The position numbers were made by a program, and so were the translations under genes. Shown one piece after another: positions 1 through 11,466 of a DNA stretch of 64,000 bases (its first letter is position 1; each line of letters opens with the position of its first letter). This stretch comes from Amphiduros pacificus. Lineage: Eukaryota > Annelida > Polychaeta > Phyllodocida > Hesionidae. The stretch is from the NCBI GenBank assembly GCA_949316495.1, contig OX439000.1, positions 6,388,501 to 6,452,500 of the forward strand, read 5' to 3'. Below the pieces are notes generated by a model that ran no database searches, was not told the DNA's origin, and was given only the letters and a program-made list of their open reading frames with translations.

Positions 1-3000
1 ATCTTGCTCTTGGTTTAATAGAGGTGCTGGAGAATGACTGACTGAGATATCCTAGATCTTGCTCTTGATTTAATAGAGGTGCTGGGGACTGACTGACTGA
101 GATATCCTAGATCTTGCTCTTGATTTAATAGAGGTGCTGGAGACTGACTGACTGAGATATCCTAGATCTTGCTCTTGATTTAATAGAGGTGCTGGGGACT
201 GACTGACAGAGATATCCTAGATCTTGCTCTTGATTTAATAGAGGTGCTGGAGACTGACTGACTGAGTTATCCTAGATCTTGCTCTTGGTTTAATAGAGGT
301 GCTGGGGACTGACTGACTGAGATATCCTAGATCTCGCTCCTGATTTAATAGAGGTGCTGGAGACTGACTGACTGAGATATCCTAGATCTTGCTCTTGATT
401 TAATAGAGGTGCTGGAGACTGACTGACTGAGATATCCTAGATCTTGCTCTTGGTTTAATAGAGGTGCTGGGGACTGACTGACTGAGATATCCTAGATCTC
501 GCTCCTGATTTAATAGAGGTGCTGGAGACTGACTGACTGAGTTATCCTAGATCTTGCTCTTGGTTTAATAGAGGTGCTGGAGACTGACTGACAGAGTTAT
601 CCTAGATCTTGCTCTTGGTTTAATAGAGGTGTTGGGGACTGACTGACTGAGATATCCTAGATCTTGCTCTTGGTTTAATAGAGGTGCTGGAGACTGACTG
701 ACTGAGATATCCTAGATCTTGCTCTTGATTTAATAGAGGTGCTGGGAGACTGACTGACTGAGTTATCCTAGATCTTGCTCTTGATTTAATAGAGGTGCTG
801 GGAGACTGACTGACTGAGTTATCCTAGATCTTGCTCTTGATTTAATAGAGGTGCTGGGAGACTGACTGAGATATCCTTGATCTTGCTCTTGCTTTAATAG
901 AGGTGATGGAGACTGACTGACAGAGTTATCCTAGATCTTGCTCTTGATTTAATAGAGGTGCTGGGAGACTGACTGACTGAGTTATCCTAGATCTTGCTCT
1001 TGATTTAATAGAGGTGCTTGGAGACTGACTGACTGAGTTATCCTATATCTTGCTCCTGATTTAATAGAGGTGCTGGAGACTGACTGACTGAGACATCCTA
1101 GATCTTGCTCTTGATTTAATAGAGGTGCTGGGAGACTGACTGACTGAGATATCCTAGAACTTGCTCTTGGTTTAATAGAGGTGCTGGAGACTGACTGACA
1201 GAGTTATCCTCGATCTTGCTCTTGGTTATATAGAGGTGCTGGGAGACTGACTGACTGAGATATCCTAGATCTTGCTCTTGATTTAATAGAGGTGCTGGAG
1301 ACTGACTGACAGAGTTATCCTATATCTTGCTCCTGATTTAATAGAGGTGCTGGAGACTGACTGACTGAGACATCCTAGATCTTGCTCTTGATTTAATAGA
1401 GGTGCTGGGAGACTGACTGACTGAGATATCCTAGAACTTGCTCTTGGTTTAATAGAGGTGCTGGAGACTGACTGACAGAGTTATCCTCGATCTTGCTCTT
1501 GGTTATATAGAGGTGCTGGGAGACTGACTGACTGAGATATCCTAGATCTTGCTCTTGATTTAATAGAGGTGCTGGAGACTGACTGACAGAGTTATCCTAG
1601 ATCTTGCTCTTGATTTAATAGAGGTGCTGGGAGACTGACTGACTGAGTTATCCTAGATCTTGCTCTTGGTTTAATAGAGGTGCTGGAGACTGACTGACTG
1701 AGATATCCTAGATCTTGCTCTTGATTTAATAGAGGTGCTGGAGACTGACTGACTGAGATATCCTAGATCTTGCTCTTGGTTTAATAGAGGTGCTGGGGAC
1801 TGACTGACTGAGATATCCTAGATCTTGCTCTTAATTTAATAGAGGTGCTGGAGACTGACTGACTGAGTTATCCTAGATCTTGCTCCTGATTTAATAGAGG
1901 TGCTGGGGACTGACTGACTGAGATATCCTAGATCTTGCTCCTGATTTAATAGAGGTGCTGGGGACTGACTGACTGAGATATCCTAGATCTTGCTCTTGAT
2001 TTAATAGAGGTGCTGGAGACTGACTGACTGAGTTATCCTAGATCTTGCTCCTGATTTAATAGAGGTGCTGGGAGACTGACTGACTGAGATATCCTAGATC
2101 TTGCTCCTGATTTAATAGAGGTGCTGGGAGACTGACTGACTGAGATATCCTAGATCTTGCTCCTGATTTAATAGAGGTGCTGGGAGACTGACTGACTGAG
2201 TTATCCTAGAACTTGCTCTTGGTTTAATAGAGGTGCTGGAGACTGACTGACAGAGTTATCCTCGATCTTGCTCTTGGTTATATAGAGGTGCTGGGAGACT
2301 GACTGACTCAGATATCCTAGATCTTGCTCTTGATTTAATAGAGGTGCTGGAGACTGACTGACAGAGTTATCCTAGATCTTGCTCTTGATTTAATAGAGGT
2401 GCTGGGAGACTGACTGACTGAGTTATCCTAGATCTTGCTCTTGGTTTAATAGAGGTGCTGGAGACTGACTGACTGAGATATCCTAGATCTTGCTCTTGGT
2501 TTAATAGAGGTGCTGGAGACTGACTGACTGAGATATCCTAGATCTTGCTCTTGATTTAATAGAGGTGCTGGAGACTGACTGACAGAGTTATCCTAGATCT
2601 TGATCTTGATTTAATAGAGGTGCTGGGAGACTGACTGACTGAGATATCCTAGATCTTGCTCTTGATTTAATAGAGGTGCTGGAGACTGACTGACAGAGTT
2701 ATCCTAGATCTTGCTCCTGATTTAATAGAGGTGCTGGAGACTGACTGACTGAGATATCCTAGATCTTGCTCCTGATCTAATAGAGGTGCTGGAGACTGAC
2801 TGACAGAGTTATCCTAGATGTTGCTCCTGATCTAATAGAGGTGCTGGAGACTGACTGACAGAGTTATCCTAGATCTTGCTCTTGGTTTAATAGAGGTGCT
2901 GGAGACTAACTGACTGAGTTATCCTAGATCTTGCTCTTGGTTTAATAGAGGTGCTGGAGACTGACTGACTGAGATATCCTAGATCTTGCTCTTGATTTAA

Positions 3001-5470
3001 TAGAGGTGCTGGAGACTGACTGACTGAGATATCCTAGATCTTGCTCTTGGTTTAATAGAGGTGCTGGGGACTGACTGACTGAGATATCCTAGATCTTGCT
3101 CTTGATTTAATAGAGGTGCTGGAGACTGACTGACTGAGTTATCCTAGATCTTGCTCCTGATTTAATAGAGGTGCTGGGGACTGACTGACTGAGATATCCT
3201 AGATCTTGCTCCTGATTTAATAGAGGTGCTGGGGACTGACTGACTGAGATATCCTAGATCTTGCTCTTGATTTAATAGAGGTGCTGGAGACTGACTGACT
3301 GAGTTATCCTAGATCTTGCTCCTGATTTAATAGAGGTGCTGGGGACTGACTGACTGAGATATCCTAGATCTTGCTCTTGATTTAATAGAGGTGCTGGAGA
3401 CTGACTGACTGAGTTATCCTAGATCTTGCTCCTGATTTAATAGAGGTGCTGGGAGACTGACTGACTGAGATATCCTAGATCTTGCTCCTGATTTAATAGA
3501 GGTGCTGGGGACTGACTGACTGAGATATCCTAGATCTTGCTCTTGATTTAATAGAGGTGCTGGAGACTGACTGACTGAGTTATCCTAGATCTTGCTCCTG
3601 ATTTAATAGAGGTGCTGGGGACTGACTGACTGAGATATCCTAGATCTTGCTCTTGATTTAATAGAGGTGCTGGAGACTGACTGACTGAGATATCCTAGAT
3701 CTTGCTCTTGATTTAATAGAGGTGCTGGGGACTGACTGACAGAGATATCCTAGATCTTGCTCTTGATTTAATAGAGGTGCTGGAGACTGACTGACTGAGT
3801 TATCCTAGATCTTGCTCTTGGTTTAATAGAGGTGCTGGGGACTGACTGACTGAGATATCCTAGATCTTGCTCCTGATCTAATAGAGGTGCTGGAGACTGA
3901 CTGACAGAGTTATCCTAGATGTTGCTCCTGATCTAATAGAGGTGCTGGAGACTGACTGACAGAGTTATCCTAGATCTTGCTCTTGGTTTAATAGAGGTGC
4001 TGGAGACTAACTGACTGAATTATCCTAGATCTTGCTCTTGATTTAATAGAGGTGCTGGAGACTGACTGACTGAGATATCCTAGATCTTGCTCTTGATTTA
4101 ATAGAGGTGCTGGAGACTGACTGACTGAGATATCCTAGATCTTGCTCTTGGTTTAATAGAGGTGCTGGGGACTGACTGACTGAGATATCCTAGATCTTGC
4201 TCTTAATTTAATAGAGGTGCTGGAGACTGACTGACTGAGTTATCCTAGATCTTGCTCCTGATTTAATAGAGGTGCTGGAGACTGACTGACTGAGATATCC
4301 TAGATCTTGCTCCTGATTTAATAGAGGTGCTGGGGACTGACTGACTGAGATATCCTAGATCTTGCTCTTGATTTAATAGAGGTGCTGGAGACTGACTGAC
4401 TGAGTTATCCTAGATCTTGCTCCTGATTTAATAGAGGTGCTGGGGACTGACTGACTGAGATATCCTAGATCTTGCTCTTGATTTAATAGAGGTGCTGGAG
4501 ACTGACTGACTGAGTTATCCTAGATCTTGCTCCTGATTTAATAGAGGTGCTGGGAGACTGACTGACTGAGATATCCTAGATCTTGCTCCTGATTTAATAG
4601 AGGTGCTGGGGACTGACTGACTGAGATTTCCTAGATCTTGCTCTTGATTTAATAGAGGTGCTGGAGACTGACTGACTGAGTTATCCTAGATCTTGCTCCT
4701 GATTTAATAGAGGTGCTGGGGACTGACTGACTGAGATATCCTAGATCTTGCTCTTGATTTAATAGAGGTGCTGGAGACTGACTGACTGAGATATCCTAGA
4801 TCTTGCTCTTGATTTAATAGAGGTGCTGGGGACTGACTGACAGAGATATCCTAGATCTTGCTCTTGATTTAATAGAGGTGCTGGAGACTGACTGACTGAG
4901 TTATCCTAGATCTTGCTCTTGGTTTAATAGAGGTGCTGGGGACTGACTGACTGAGATATCCTAGATCTCGCTCCTGATTTAATAGAGGTGCTGGAGACTG
5001 ACTGACTGAGATATCCTAGATCTTGCTCTTGATTTAATAGAGGTGCTGGAGACTGACTGACTGAGATATCCTAGATCTTGCTCTTGGTTTAATAGAGGTG
5101 CTGGAGACTGACTGACTGAGTTATCCTAAATCTTGCTCTTGGTTTAATAGAGGTGCTGGGGACTGACTGACTGAGATATCCTAGATCTCGCTCCTGATTT
5201 AATAGAGGTGCTGGAGACTGACTGACTGAGTTATCCTAGATCTTGCTCTTGATTTAATAGAGGTGCTGGGAGACTGACTGAGATATCCTTGATCTTGCTC
5301 TTGCTTTAATAGAGGTGATGGAGACTGACTGACAGAGTTATCCTAGATCTTGCTCTTGATTTAATAGAGGTGCTGGGAGACTGACTGACTGAGATATCCT
5401 TGATCTTGCTCTTGATTTAATAGAGGTGCTGAGAGACTGACTGACAGAGTTATCCTTGATCTTGCTCTTG
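1..5470. repeat. 55-bp minisatellite array, about 99 copies, open at left edge
   Basis: The unit is about 55 bp and holds GCTCTTGATTTAATAGAGG followed by a short run of GACT repeats. Units are mostly 55 bp; some are 56 bp and a few have lost one GACT. The array already runs at base 1, so its true length is unknown, and it stops abruptly near 5470 in unrelated sequence. Each unit contains TAG and TAATAG, and 55 is not a multiple of three, so no frame is open and the array is not coding. Shared rare variants show higher-order repeats, described under findings. Confidence 0.97.
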
Positions 5471-6660
5471 GAAGTATTCTTCTGTTATGATCATATTAGG
5501 GTGGATATCTGACTATTTCTGGAATGTACAGGCTCAGCCTTCTTGCTAGATTTCTTTGTGTCAAATTGTATATGGTGTCTCCTTGGGGTGCGAGGGTGCC
5601 AAAGCCAATTCTGCTATGTACCTGACAATTTCAGAGTAGATTCTGTCCTATTTCAAGTGTCTCCTGAGGTTTTCTTTTCTTGTAAAACGCAGCCATCATA
5701 TGTGTATCTCAAGGGGTAAGATGAATGTGCCCTTCCTGTGGCCTTAGTGTGTGGTCATCCGCATGGTGGTGAAGGGGGTCTTGATATCATGTTTTGGGAT
5801 GGGGTTTTTCAGGCTGTTCCTATCAGTTTGAAATATTTTTGGGCATCAAAATGCCATCAGTGGGTTTTCTAGGTTGACAATTTAAGTAGAGGCCATTCTT
5901 ACTTTCTGATATCTGTGGAAATGTGGGTTAGCCTGTCGAATGAAGGTGGTGACTAGCGGTACCTTTGATTGCTCTTCTATGAGCAATTCTTCCTTATTTT
6001 TGTTTCTGGCTTTCATTCTAGAGGTCTCTATGGTGAAGGTTGGATATCCTCTTTGTTAGTCTAACTTTTTAAGTTCAGAATGTTTGGTAAAATCTTCAAT
6101 ATGCATATATGCATTTCCTTCAATATGCATTTCTTTCTGATTTTGTGGGTGGGAAGGAGTTCTTTTGTGTTATGCTCTGTGTAAATTGTCCCGTTCACCA
6201 TTAACCATAATTTATCCCAAATGTCTTCCTCAACTTTGAGGTGAAATTAATTTTGTCCTGGAGGATGGTGTAACGGTAGTTAAGTGAGGTCAAGTGATTT
6301 GCCTCCTTGACTCTACTCATTCAGTCTTGTTTTCAGGTTGATTTTAACGTTTCTGTTATCTTGATTGTTTGGTCTGAAACTTTATTTCTGATTATGTTGT
6401 AATTCATGTTAGGCAAGCTATCATTATAATTTTCTGCACTGGTCCAAGTTCGGGTCAGAATTATTTGCATTGTCAAGATGATTGTTATAGCTCAGTGTGG
6501 AAGTGTTGCTTTGGAGCATTTTTGTTGAGTTGCTTTGTTTATCTATTCAATTTTAGCGTCATAGACTGATCAGGTCCCCAATCGTTGGTTCCTTTATTAC
6601 CTTTGTTCGACATTCCCTTGTTATTGGGAATTATCTTTTGGCCTTTGTTTAGCTATCACT
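5471..6660. other. Unassigned single-copy-looking sequence
   Basis: No reading frame of note, tandem repeat or recognisable element is visible between the 55-bp array and the SINE cluster. A short local duplication of an AATATGCAT motif occurs near 6100-6130. Confidence 0.5.
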
Positions 6661-6669
6661 AAAATCAAC

Positions 6670-6742
6670 CATGGTTATTTTGTTTTGCGGGTAAGACATC
6701 TGTCTCCCATGCTAAAGGTCTGGGGTTCAATTTCTGTACATT
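6670..6742 (+). mobile_element. tRNA-like SINE head fragment
   Basis: The stretch GGTAAGACATCTGTCTCCCA followed by an AAGGTCTGGGGTTCAATTTC block reads like the D-arm to T-arm part of a tRNA, with a B-box-like GGTTCAATTTC. The 5' part is degraded and no intact tRNA can be folded. It is most simply a tRNA-derived SINE promoter remnant. A decayed tRNA pseudogene is the alternative. Confidence 0.45.
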
Positions 6743-6777
6743 TTAAGCTTTTATTATAGCAATATGCACATCAGAAT

Positions 6778-6868
6778 ATATAGAATTGCACCCAAGACCC
6801 TTGGATCACCACAGAGTAACTTGTGCTCATAAGCTAGCACTCTAACCAACTGTGCCACGGCCCATGGC
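6778..6868 (-). mobile_element. tRNA-derived SINE copy, truncated
   Basis: Read on the minus strand it begins GGCCATGGGCCGTGGCACAG and continues with TTGGTTAGAGTGC. That is a clear tRNA D-arm and A-box (GTGGCNCAGTTGGTTAGNGC). A weaker B-box-like GGGTGCAATTC follows about 60 bases later. It matches the plus-strand copy at 24816 across the head and central part, which establishes a repeat family. The 3' tail seen in the other copies is missing here. Confidence 0.7.
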
Positions 6869-6869
6869 C

Positions 6870-6979
6870 TTCACGGGACTCAGCTCATTTGGAAAATGTA
6901 TCTCGAGTTCAATCTCAGAGACCTTTGGATAACCACAGAGGAACTGGTGCTGACTAGATGGCACTTTAACCTATGGCCC
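6870..6979 (-). mobile_element. tRNA-derived SINE copy, adjacent to the previous one
   Basis: On the minus strand this shares the central GCACCAGTTCCTCTGTGGT block, a GAGATTGAACTCGAG B-box region and the ACATTTTCC-AATGAGCTGAG tail with the copy at 24816. Its A-box is more degraded. It lies immediately beside, and in the same orientation as, the copy at 6778-6868, suggesting tandem insertion or a dimeric element. Confidence 0.65.
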
Positions 6980-8261
6980 TTGAGTAAGTTGGTCATGAGG
7001 CCAACCATGAGCATATATGAATATATCCAGTGTAATGTAAAATTTCCTAATGTTTTAGCATTAACATGTGTCTCACCTTTCTGATATGCTTTGACTTTTT
7101 CTCATGGCATGATTGCTCACTCAACATTTTGCTTGGATGCACATTTCAATATAAACATGGAGTGTACCTGTCCAGGCTGTTAATTCAACAATTCATTAAC
7201 CCTTAGCACATACCTGCAAACAATGCTCATTCTTAAATACTTTCCATCAGATTGGTATATTATTGATTCTAAAACATTCAATATCTTCAAAATGTGGAGT
7301 TGTCAATATTTAACCATGTTAGTCATGATGGAAGACACATGTCACTTGTATGTGTGTTTCTCTGTTGTCAATGCCTCCGAAATAGTTCTCTAGTTTCAGA
7401 GTTGTCAAAACATTAACCAATATAGAATTAGACTTTCTATATTTTAAAATATTTTGCCATCATTATTTAAATTGTTAAAGAAAACCACAACTTGAATGAA
7501 GAAATATGTAATAAAGCTCAGATGTGTGTGCAGTGATTTATTTTCCCACTATTTTAGACATAAGAAAGTGACCACACACCCCACTGATCTGAGTACTAAT
7601 CTCAGCAAGCAAGTGTTCTCAGCAAGATGCCAGCTCACATCTCTACTGCTGGTACCCTGACCTGAGACTTTCCTCTTCATGTCGGGCATTTTGGCTTAAG
7701 GGGAAAATATGTCATGATATCCTTCACCTCAATTTACAATCCTGTGCCAAACACAAGGAAAATTCAAATTCAAACCCAGACATTATCAAACAATGCACTT
7801 ATAGTAAACAAAGTAGTCGTAATGTATAACACTATTAACACAATTGTTTGATTGTCTTCTTTTGCAGATATAAATTAGTGCATAACAGTCACAGATAGGA
7901 CAATAAAGGAACATCCAGGTGACTGGATGTTTGGCAAAAATTCTTACCATACATTCGTTCACCAACTGGAAAGATTTTCTGGTCTTTGTTTGGGGTTTTG
8001 CTGTTCAACATATAAAGTTTATATTTTGGTGAATCAGTCAGAGCAATCCTTTATATTCATTGATGTTAGTTGCCCTATTAGATGACTAAAACAGGGACAC
8101 TTTATACAGATTAATGTTTATCCAATAGTGCAGGCCTACCACCCTGACAGACAACAATATAGGTCACATGATTTTATACATGTGGCCACCTGGTGATCAA
8201 AAGAGTACGGGCACTTTCAACAAACCACAATAACCATGGCCAATCTATTTTGGTTTATTTT
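6980..8261. other. Unassigned AT-rich sequence
   Basis: No gene or element is recognised. Reading frames are short and lack coding-like composition. Confidence 0.5.
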
Positions 8262-8375
8262 AGTGAGATTGTATCACAGATTCATGGCAACATATCATTT
8301 AAGCATCCCCCAAACCTCTGTAAAATTGTTTGTGACCTCTGTGGTTTCATGAATACTTTCAGTGTGCTGGGAACT
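8262..8375 (+). repeat. Dispersed repeat family X, partial copy
   Basis: The segment shares ATATCATTTAA, then CTCTGTAAAATTG and TGACCTCTGTG-TTTCATGAA-CTTTCAGTG with the copies at 63060-63470 and, more distantly, 35085-35465. It covers only the 3' portion of the family. No tRNA-like head, terminal repeat or reading frame is visible, so the class is unknown. Confidence 0.6.
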
Positions 8376-9050
8376 GTATGCCTCATGGAAGGAGTGTGGA
8401 GGTGCAGTGGCCTGTACCGGGCAGTCAGTACAAGTGTTACACACAGATGTAGGCATACCATCTATCAAATCAAATCAAATCAAATGTCCTTAACAAATTT
8501 ACAACGTACCAGTCTAGGACATAGAGACTTCAGCCTCGTGAGTTTAAGCCTCTCAAGGCATGTACACGTACAGAATAGTGATGAGTACACAGATATATTT
8601 TACAACAAAAATCTCAGCAATTTCTATCACATTAGAGGCTGAATGCTCATGAGATTCTCTATGGATTGTGACTTCTTTATTTTTTGGTTGAAACTAAAAG
8701 ATCCCGGTTACCCTTGGCCAAAATCTTCCAGTGTCCTCAAGGTTGCCCAACTTGCAGGCTGATTTTTGCTGTGCCCAATTGCTGTCATCAGGGAGATCAA
8801 GACAGTGGCTCGCAGGAACCTGGGTGGTGCCTTTTCACTAAATATCGGCAATATTTACATCATTGTCACCTCCTCAAAAAAATGTCAGAACAATATTTCC
8901 TGGGAATATGAATATTATTTTATAGTGCTGCACATATATTATAATTTCATAAAATTGTGAAAACTGTCAAGATAAAGGGAAAAAACAGCAATAAAATAAA
9001 CTGCACAGCGATTTGAAAAAGCCATTTTCAGTGTGTCACGTAGTCAAAAT
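8376..9050. other. Unassigned sequence with a small AAATC run
   Basis: Apart from a short CAAAT/AAATC pentanucleotide run near 8466-8486, nothing recognisable is present. Confidence 0.5.
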
Positions 9051-9092
9051 CTGACAATTCAACTTAAACAGCTGACAATTCAACTTAAACAG
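9051..9092. repeat. Perfect 21-bp direct duplication
   Basis: Two adjacent identical 21-bp units begin CTGACAATTCAACTTAAAC. It is a simple tandem duplication with no evident function. Confidence 0.9.
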
Positions 9093-9392
9093 CTGTTAAC
9101 TTTAGCTATTTTAAATATTTCCTTCTCAAATGCCTCACATATCATTCAAGTGTACAGATTACGATTCAATCATTTATATTACATTTATTATTTCTATGTG
9201 AAAAAAACTAAAACTTGGCTGTTCATAGAAATCATGAACCTCATGGAATTATTTGGTTACATCTTCCAAACTGTGCATATTTCTACAACCCTAACTAGAT
9301 ATATCCCAAATATAAGAGTGCACAATTAATTTTAAAGCAGAGAAGTCAAGAATAAAATATCCTTCTTGTGAATCCAACTCCCATTGACATAC

Positions 9393-9553
9393 CTTGGGGT
9401 TCACCATTTTGCACCACTCTTCGGACTTCCAACATTGTTTCTCAAAGACTTTTTGCATATCCTGTTTGGTTACAAATCTAGACATGATCCAAAAGGTCTC
9501 ATCTTCAAATACTCTCCATGTTTGAAAATATTCAGCCATAGAGGTGCACAACA
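9393..9553 (-). CDS. Candidate internal coding exon, product unknown
   Basis: On the minus strand a 161-bp stretch is bounded upstream by a CTTAAATAACAG acceptor and downstream by AAG|GTATGT, a good donor. Between them the frame is open for two bases plus 53 codons, ending exactly at a codon boundary. The peptide has a protein-like mix rich in aromatic, charged and Trp/Cys residues, including FEDETFWIMSRFVTKQ and WKSEEWCKMVNPK. I do not recognise a family. No partner exon was identified nearby, so it could be an isolated pseudo-exon or a chance open frame. Confidence 0.35.
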
Positions 9554-9605
9554 CTGTTATTTAAGACAAGGTTATTTGGGAAAGTGCTTCATATGCCAAC
9601 TTTCG

Positions 9606-9620
9606 CCACTAGGTGGCACT
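9606..9620 (+). promoter_or_regulatory. CTCF-consensus-like site
   Basis: CCACTAGGTGGCACT matches the bilaterian CTCF core (CCASYAGRKGGCRSY) at every position. It is not next to any established gene here. A single sequence match does not show occupancy. Confidence 0.4.
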
Positions 9621-9721
9621 GTTAGGACTAAACAAGTCCTAGCAACTATTTCATAATTTTTTATAGAAATATTATTATTCAAGGATTTCAATTTTTATAA
9701 TTTCTGAAGTAAATTTGTTTA

Positions 9722-9762
9722 AAACTACCATACTAGTTTCGACTGGCCTCGTCTCATCAGCG
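9722..9762 (-). ncRNA. Hammerhead-ribozyme-like motif, incomplete
   Basis: On the minus strand CTGATGA (9760-9754) is followed after 13 bases by GAAAC (9740-9736), the two conserved core blocks of a hammerhead ribozyme. The spacer starts GAC and ends GTC, giving a minimal 3-bp stem II. After the core, ACTA and TAGT can pair across a GTATGG loop as stem III, followed by a GUU cleavage-type triplet. No complementary stem I was found, so activity is doubtful. In animals such motifs often mark Penelope-like elements and retrozymes, but no such protein is seen here. Confidence 0.3.
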
Positions 9763-10153
9763 GTGTGTTGGTATGCATCTTTGTTCTATTGGTTACAAGT
9801 TTGTATATTTCTTTCAGAATTTGGTCTTGATTGTGGTGAAAAGATTTGTTTTGAATTAAAGGAAAACATGTTTTTCTGTTAATTTCCTCCTTTAGTTCTG
9901 ACTCCTGATTTTTTGTTTCACACATTTGTGGAAGAGTAAAGTCTAGCATTCATCTATTAACAATTCAATTTCACAAATGTCTTTGCCAAACATTTGTGAT
10001 ATAATGAATCATTCATAAATATTTGTTCATTATTGGTATCAGAGATAGATTAATGTGTTTACAGGGTTTTCTTATACTTTAAAAGTGAACCAACTCTTTC
10101 ATATGTAATTGCAGTTATAGTATTTGTCACGGTGAATGATGTGGTAAATTTCT
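9763..10153. other. Unassigned; contains a 74-codon minus-strand frame
   Basis: A minus-strand frame at 9725-9949 has a Lys/Glu/Asn/Gln-rich composition but no splice signals or recognised family, and it overlaps the hammerhead-like motif. No gene call is made. Confidence 0.4.
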
Positions 10154-10203
10154 TCTGAGAGCAATAATAAATATATAAAAATAATAGTTATATTGCTCTC
10201 AGA
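10154..10203. repeat. Perfect 13-bp inverted repeat with AT-rich loop
   Basis: TCTGAGAGCAATA at 10154-10166 is exactly complementary to TATTGCTCTCAGA at 10191-10203, with a 24-base AT-rich spacer. It could be a hairpin or the remains of a very short inverted-repeat element. Confidence 0.85.
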
Positions 10204-10740
10204 TTTCTTTCACAAAATCTGTTCTAGCATTTCACCATTCTCTTTATCACAGATGACATGCAAAAAATTGGCCGACATAAACTCTTAGGATGTGTCTCAG
10301 CCATTTTATCTCATTCTGTATATAGTAAAGTAAAGCTATACACAAAGAAGCTATGTTATGAGCTTTTTGGGAGCATAGCCAAAGACTGAAATTTCAAAAT
10401 ACACTAGAAAGGTCTACTTTTTTCTGATAAAAACAGAAACATTTACTCTTTAAATATCACTTGTTTCTTGGTGATCTAGCTGATGGCATTAATTTTTACA
10501 GGATCCAAATAAAATTGTTTTTAAGTCAATGTTTAATTGTCGGAAAACTGTTAATAGCATTACTATTGATGGTCTCTGGCTCGATCCACTGGACATTGAT
10601 TGACATTTCAATGCTGTGACATCTCAATGCTGTGATATCTAGCATAATCTAGATTGACTATTGACTTTGAATGACCTTATAAATTGGTCAATGATAAATT
10701 GGTCAAAGGAAGGGTTACCAGTCATAAGATAGTATCTTCT
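10204..10740. other. Unassigned AT-rich sequence
   Basis: No reading frame or element is recognised. ATGCTGTGACATCT and ATGCTGTGATATCT form a small imperfect duplication near 10610-10640. Confidence 0.5.
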
Positions 10741-10932
10741 CTCCAGCAGGAGGTGAAAAGAATAGCCAGTGTCTCCAGCAGGAGGCGAAAAGAATAGCCA
10801 GTGTCTCCAACAGGAGGTGAAAAGAATAGCCAGTGTCTCCAACAGGAGGTGAAAAGAATAGCCAGTGTCTCCAACAGGAGGTGAAAAGAATAGCCAGTGT
10901 CTCCAGCAGGAGGTGAAAAGAATAGCCAGTGT
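10741..10932. repeat. 32-bp tandem repeat, six copies
   Basis: Six head-to-tail 32-bp units start CTCCAGCAGGAGGTGAAAAG and end ATAGCCAGTGT, with A/G and T/C substitutions only. Minus-strand frames crossing it are repeat artefacts because the unit is not a multiple of three. Confidence 0.97.
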
Positions 10933-11229
10933 CAGTATGTTTAACAGCTCTTCCAGTGTTATAGTAAAAATGTTTTTTTAAACAAACGGATATTGTAATT
11001 TCACTGCTGTAGTTGACTGATAATAGGGAAACTGATTTACCACAGTAGAAGTGAAACGATATGAAATTGCACTCAGTGCAGAAGATTGCGAAGATATGAC
11101 GAGGGGGTGAAATAGAATAACTCGATGGTAAAAGTCTATGGGATAGTACTACTGTCAAATAGTGTGTCGGACGTGACGGTTGTTTTGTAAAAAAAATATG
11201 CAAACAACACGGGAAGCGTGTTTTGTTGT

Positions 11230-11466
11230 TTAGATAATTTCTGAAGCCTTAGAATTTCTCCAATCACCACTCCCTGGCAAGCCCATTTGAATTTCCCAAA
11301 TAAGGAAGTTACACATCATGAGTGAAAGGTAAATATGGTTTTTGTTATATATCCAAAGAATAATCAGGGAGGTTGTAGATGAAATTATACATAAAATATA
11401 AACTATCACTAAAAGTATTGGCACGAGGCATAAAAGTGCCAAAATCAGACCTCCTAGTATATCTAA
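11230..11466 (-). CDS. Hydrophobic open frame, doubtful coding
   Basis: On the minus strand an open frame of about 78 codons encodes a strongly hydrophobic stretch of roughly 40 residues (GLILALLCLVPILLVIVYIL and on) that would span a membrane. It has no good ATG start in context (it begins with GTG after a TAG) and no clear splice sites. AT-rich DNA readily gives such hydrophobic frames, so this is recorded as a weak candidate only. Confidence 0.15.
   Translation of the reverse strand, partial: LDILGGLILALLCLVPILLVIVYILCIISSTTSLIILWIYNKNHIYLSLMMCNFLIWEIQMGLPGSGDWRNSKASEII

Noticed and set aside
1-5470. CRISPR-like array
   Set aside because: Repeats are directly adjacent with no unique spacers, in eukaryotic DNA.
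11067-11082. miR-92-like seed (AAATTGCACTCAGTGCA)
   Set aside because: Only the seed matches, the 3' part differs, and the local palindrome TGCACTCAGTGCA does not give a miRNA precursor.
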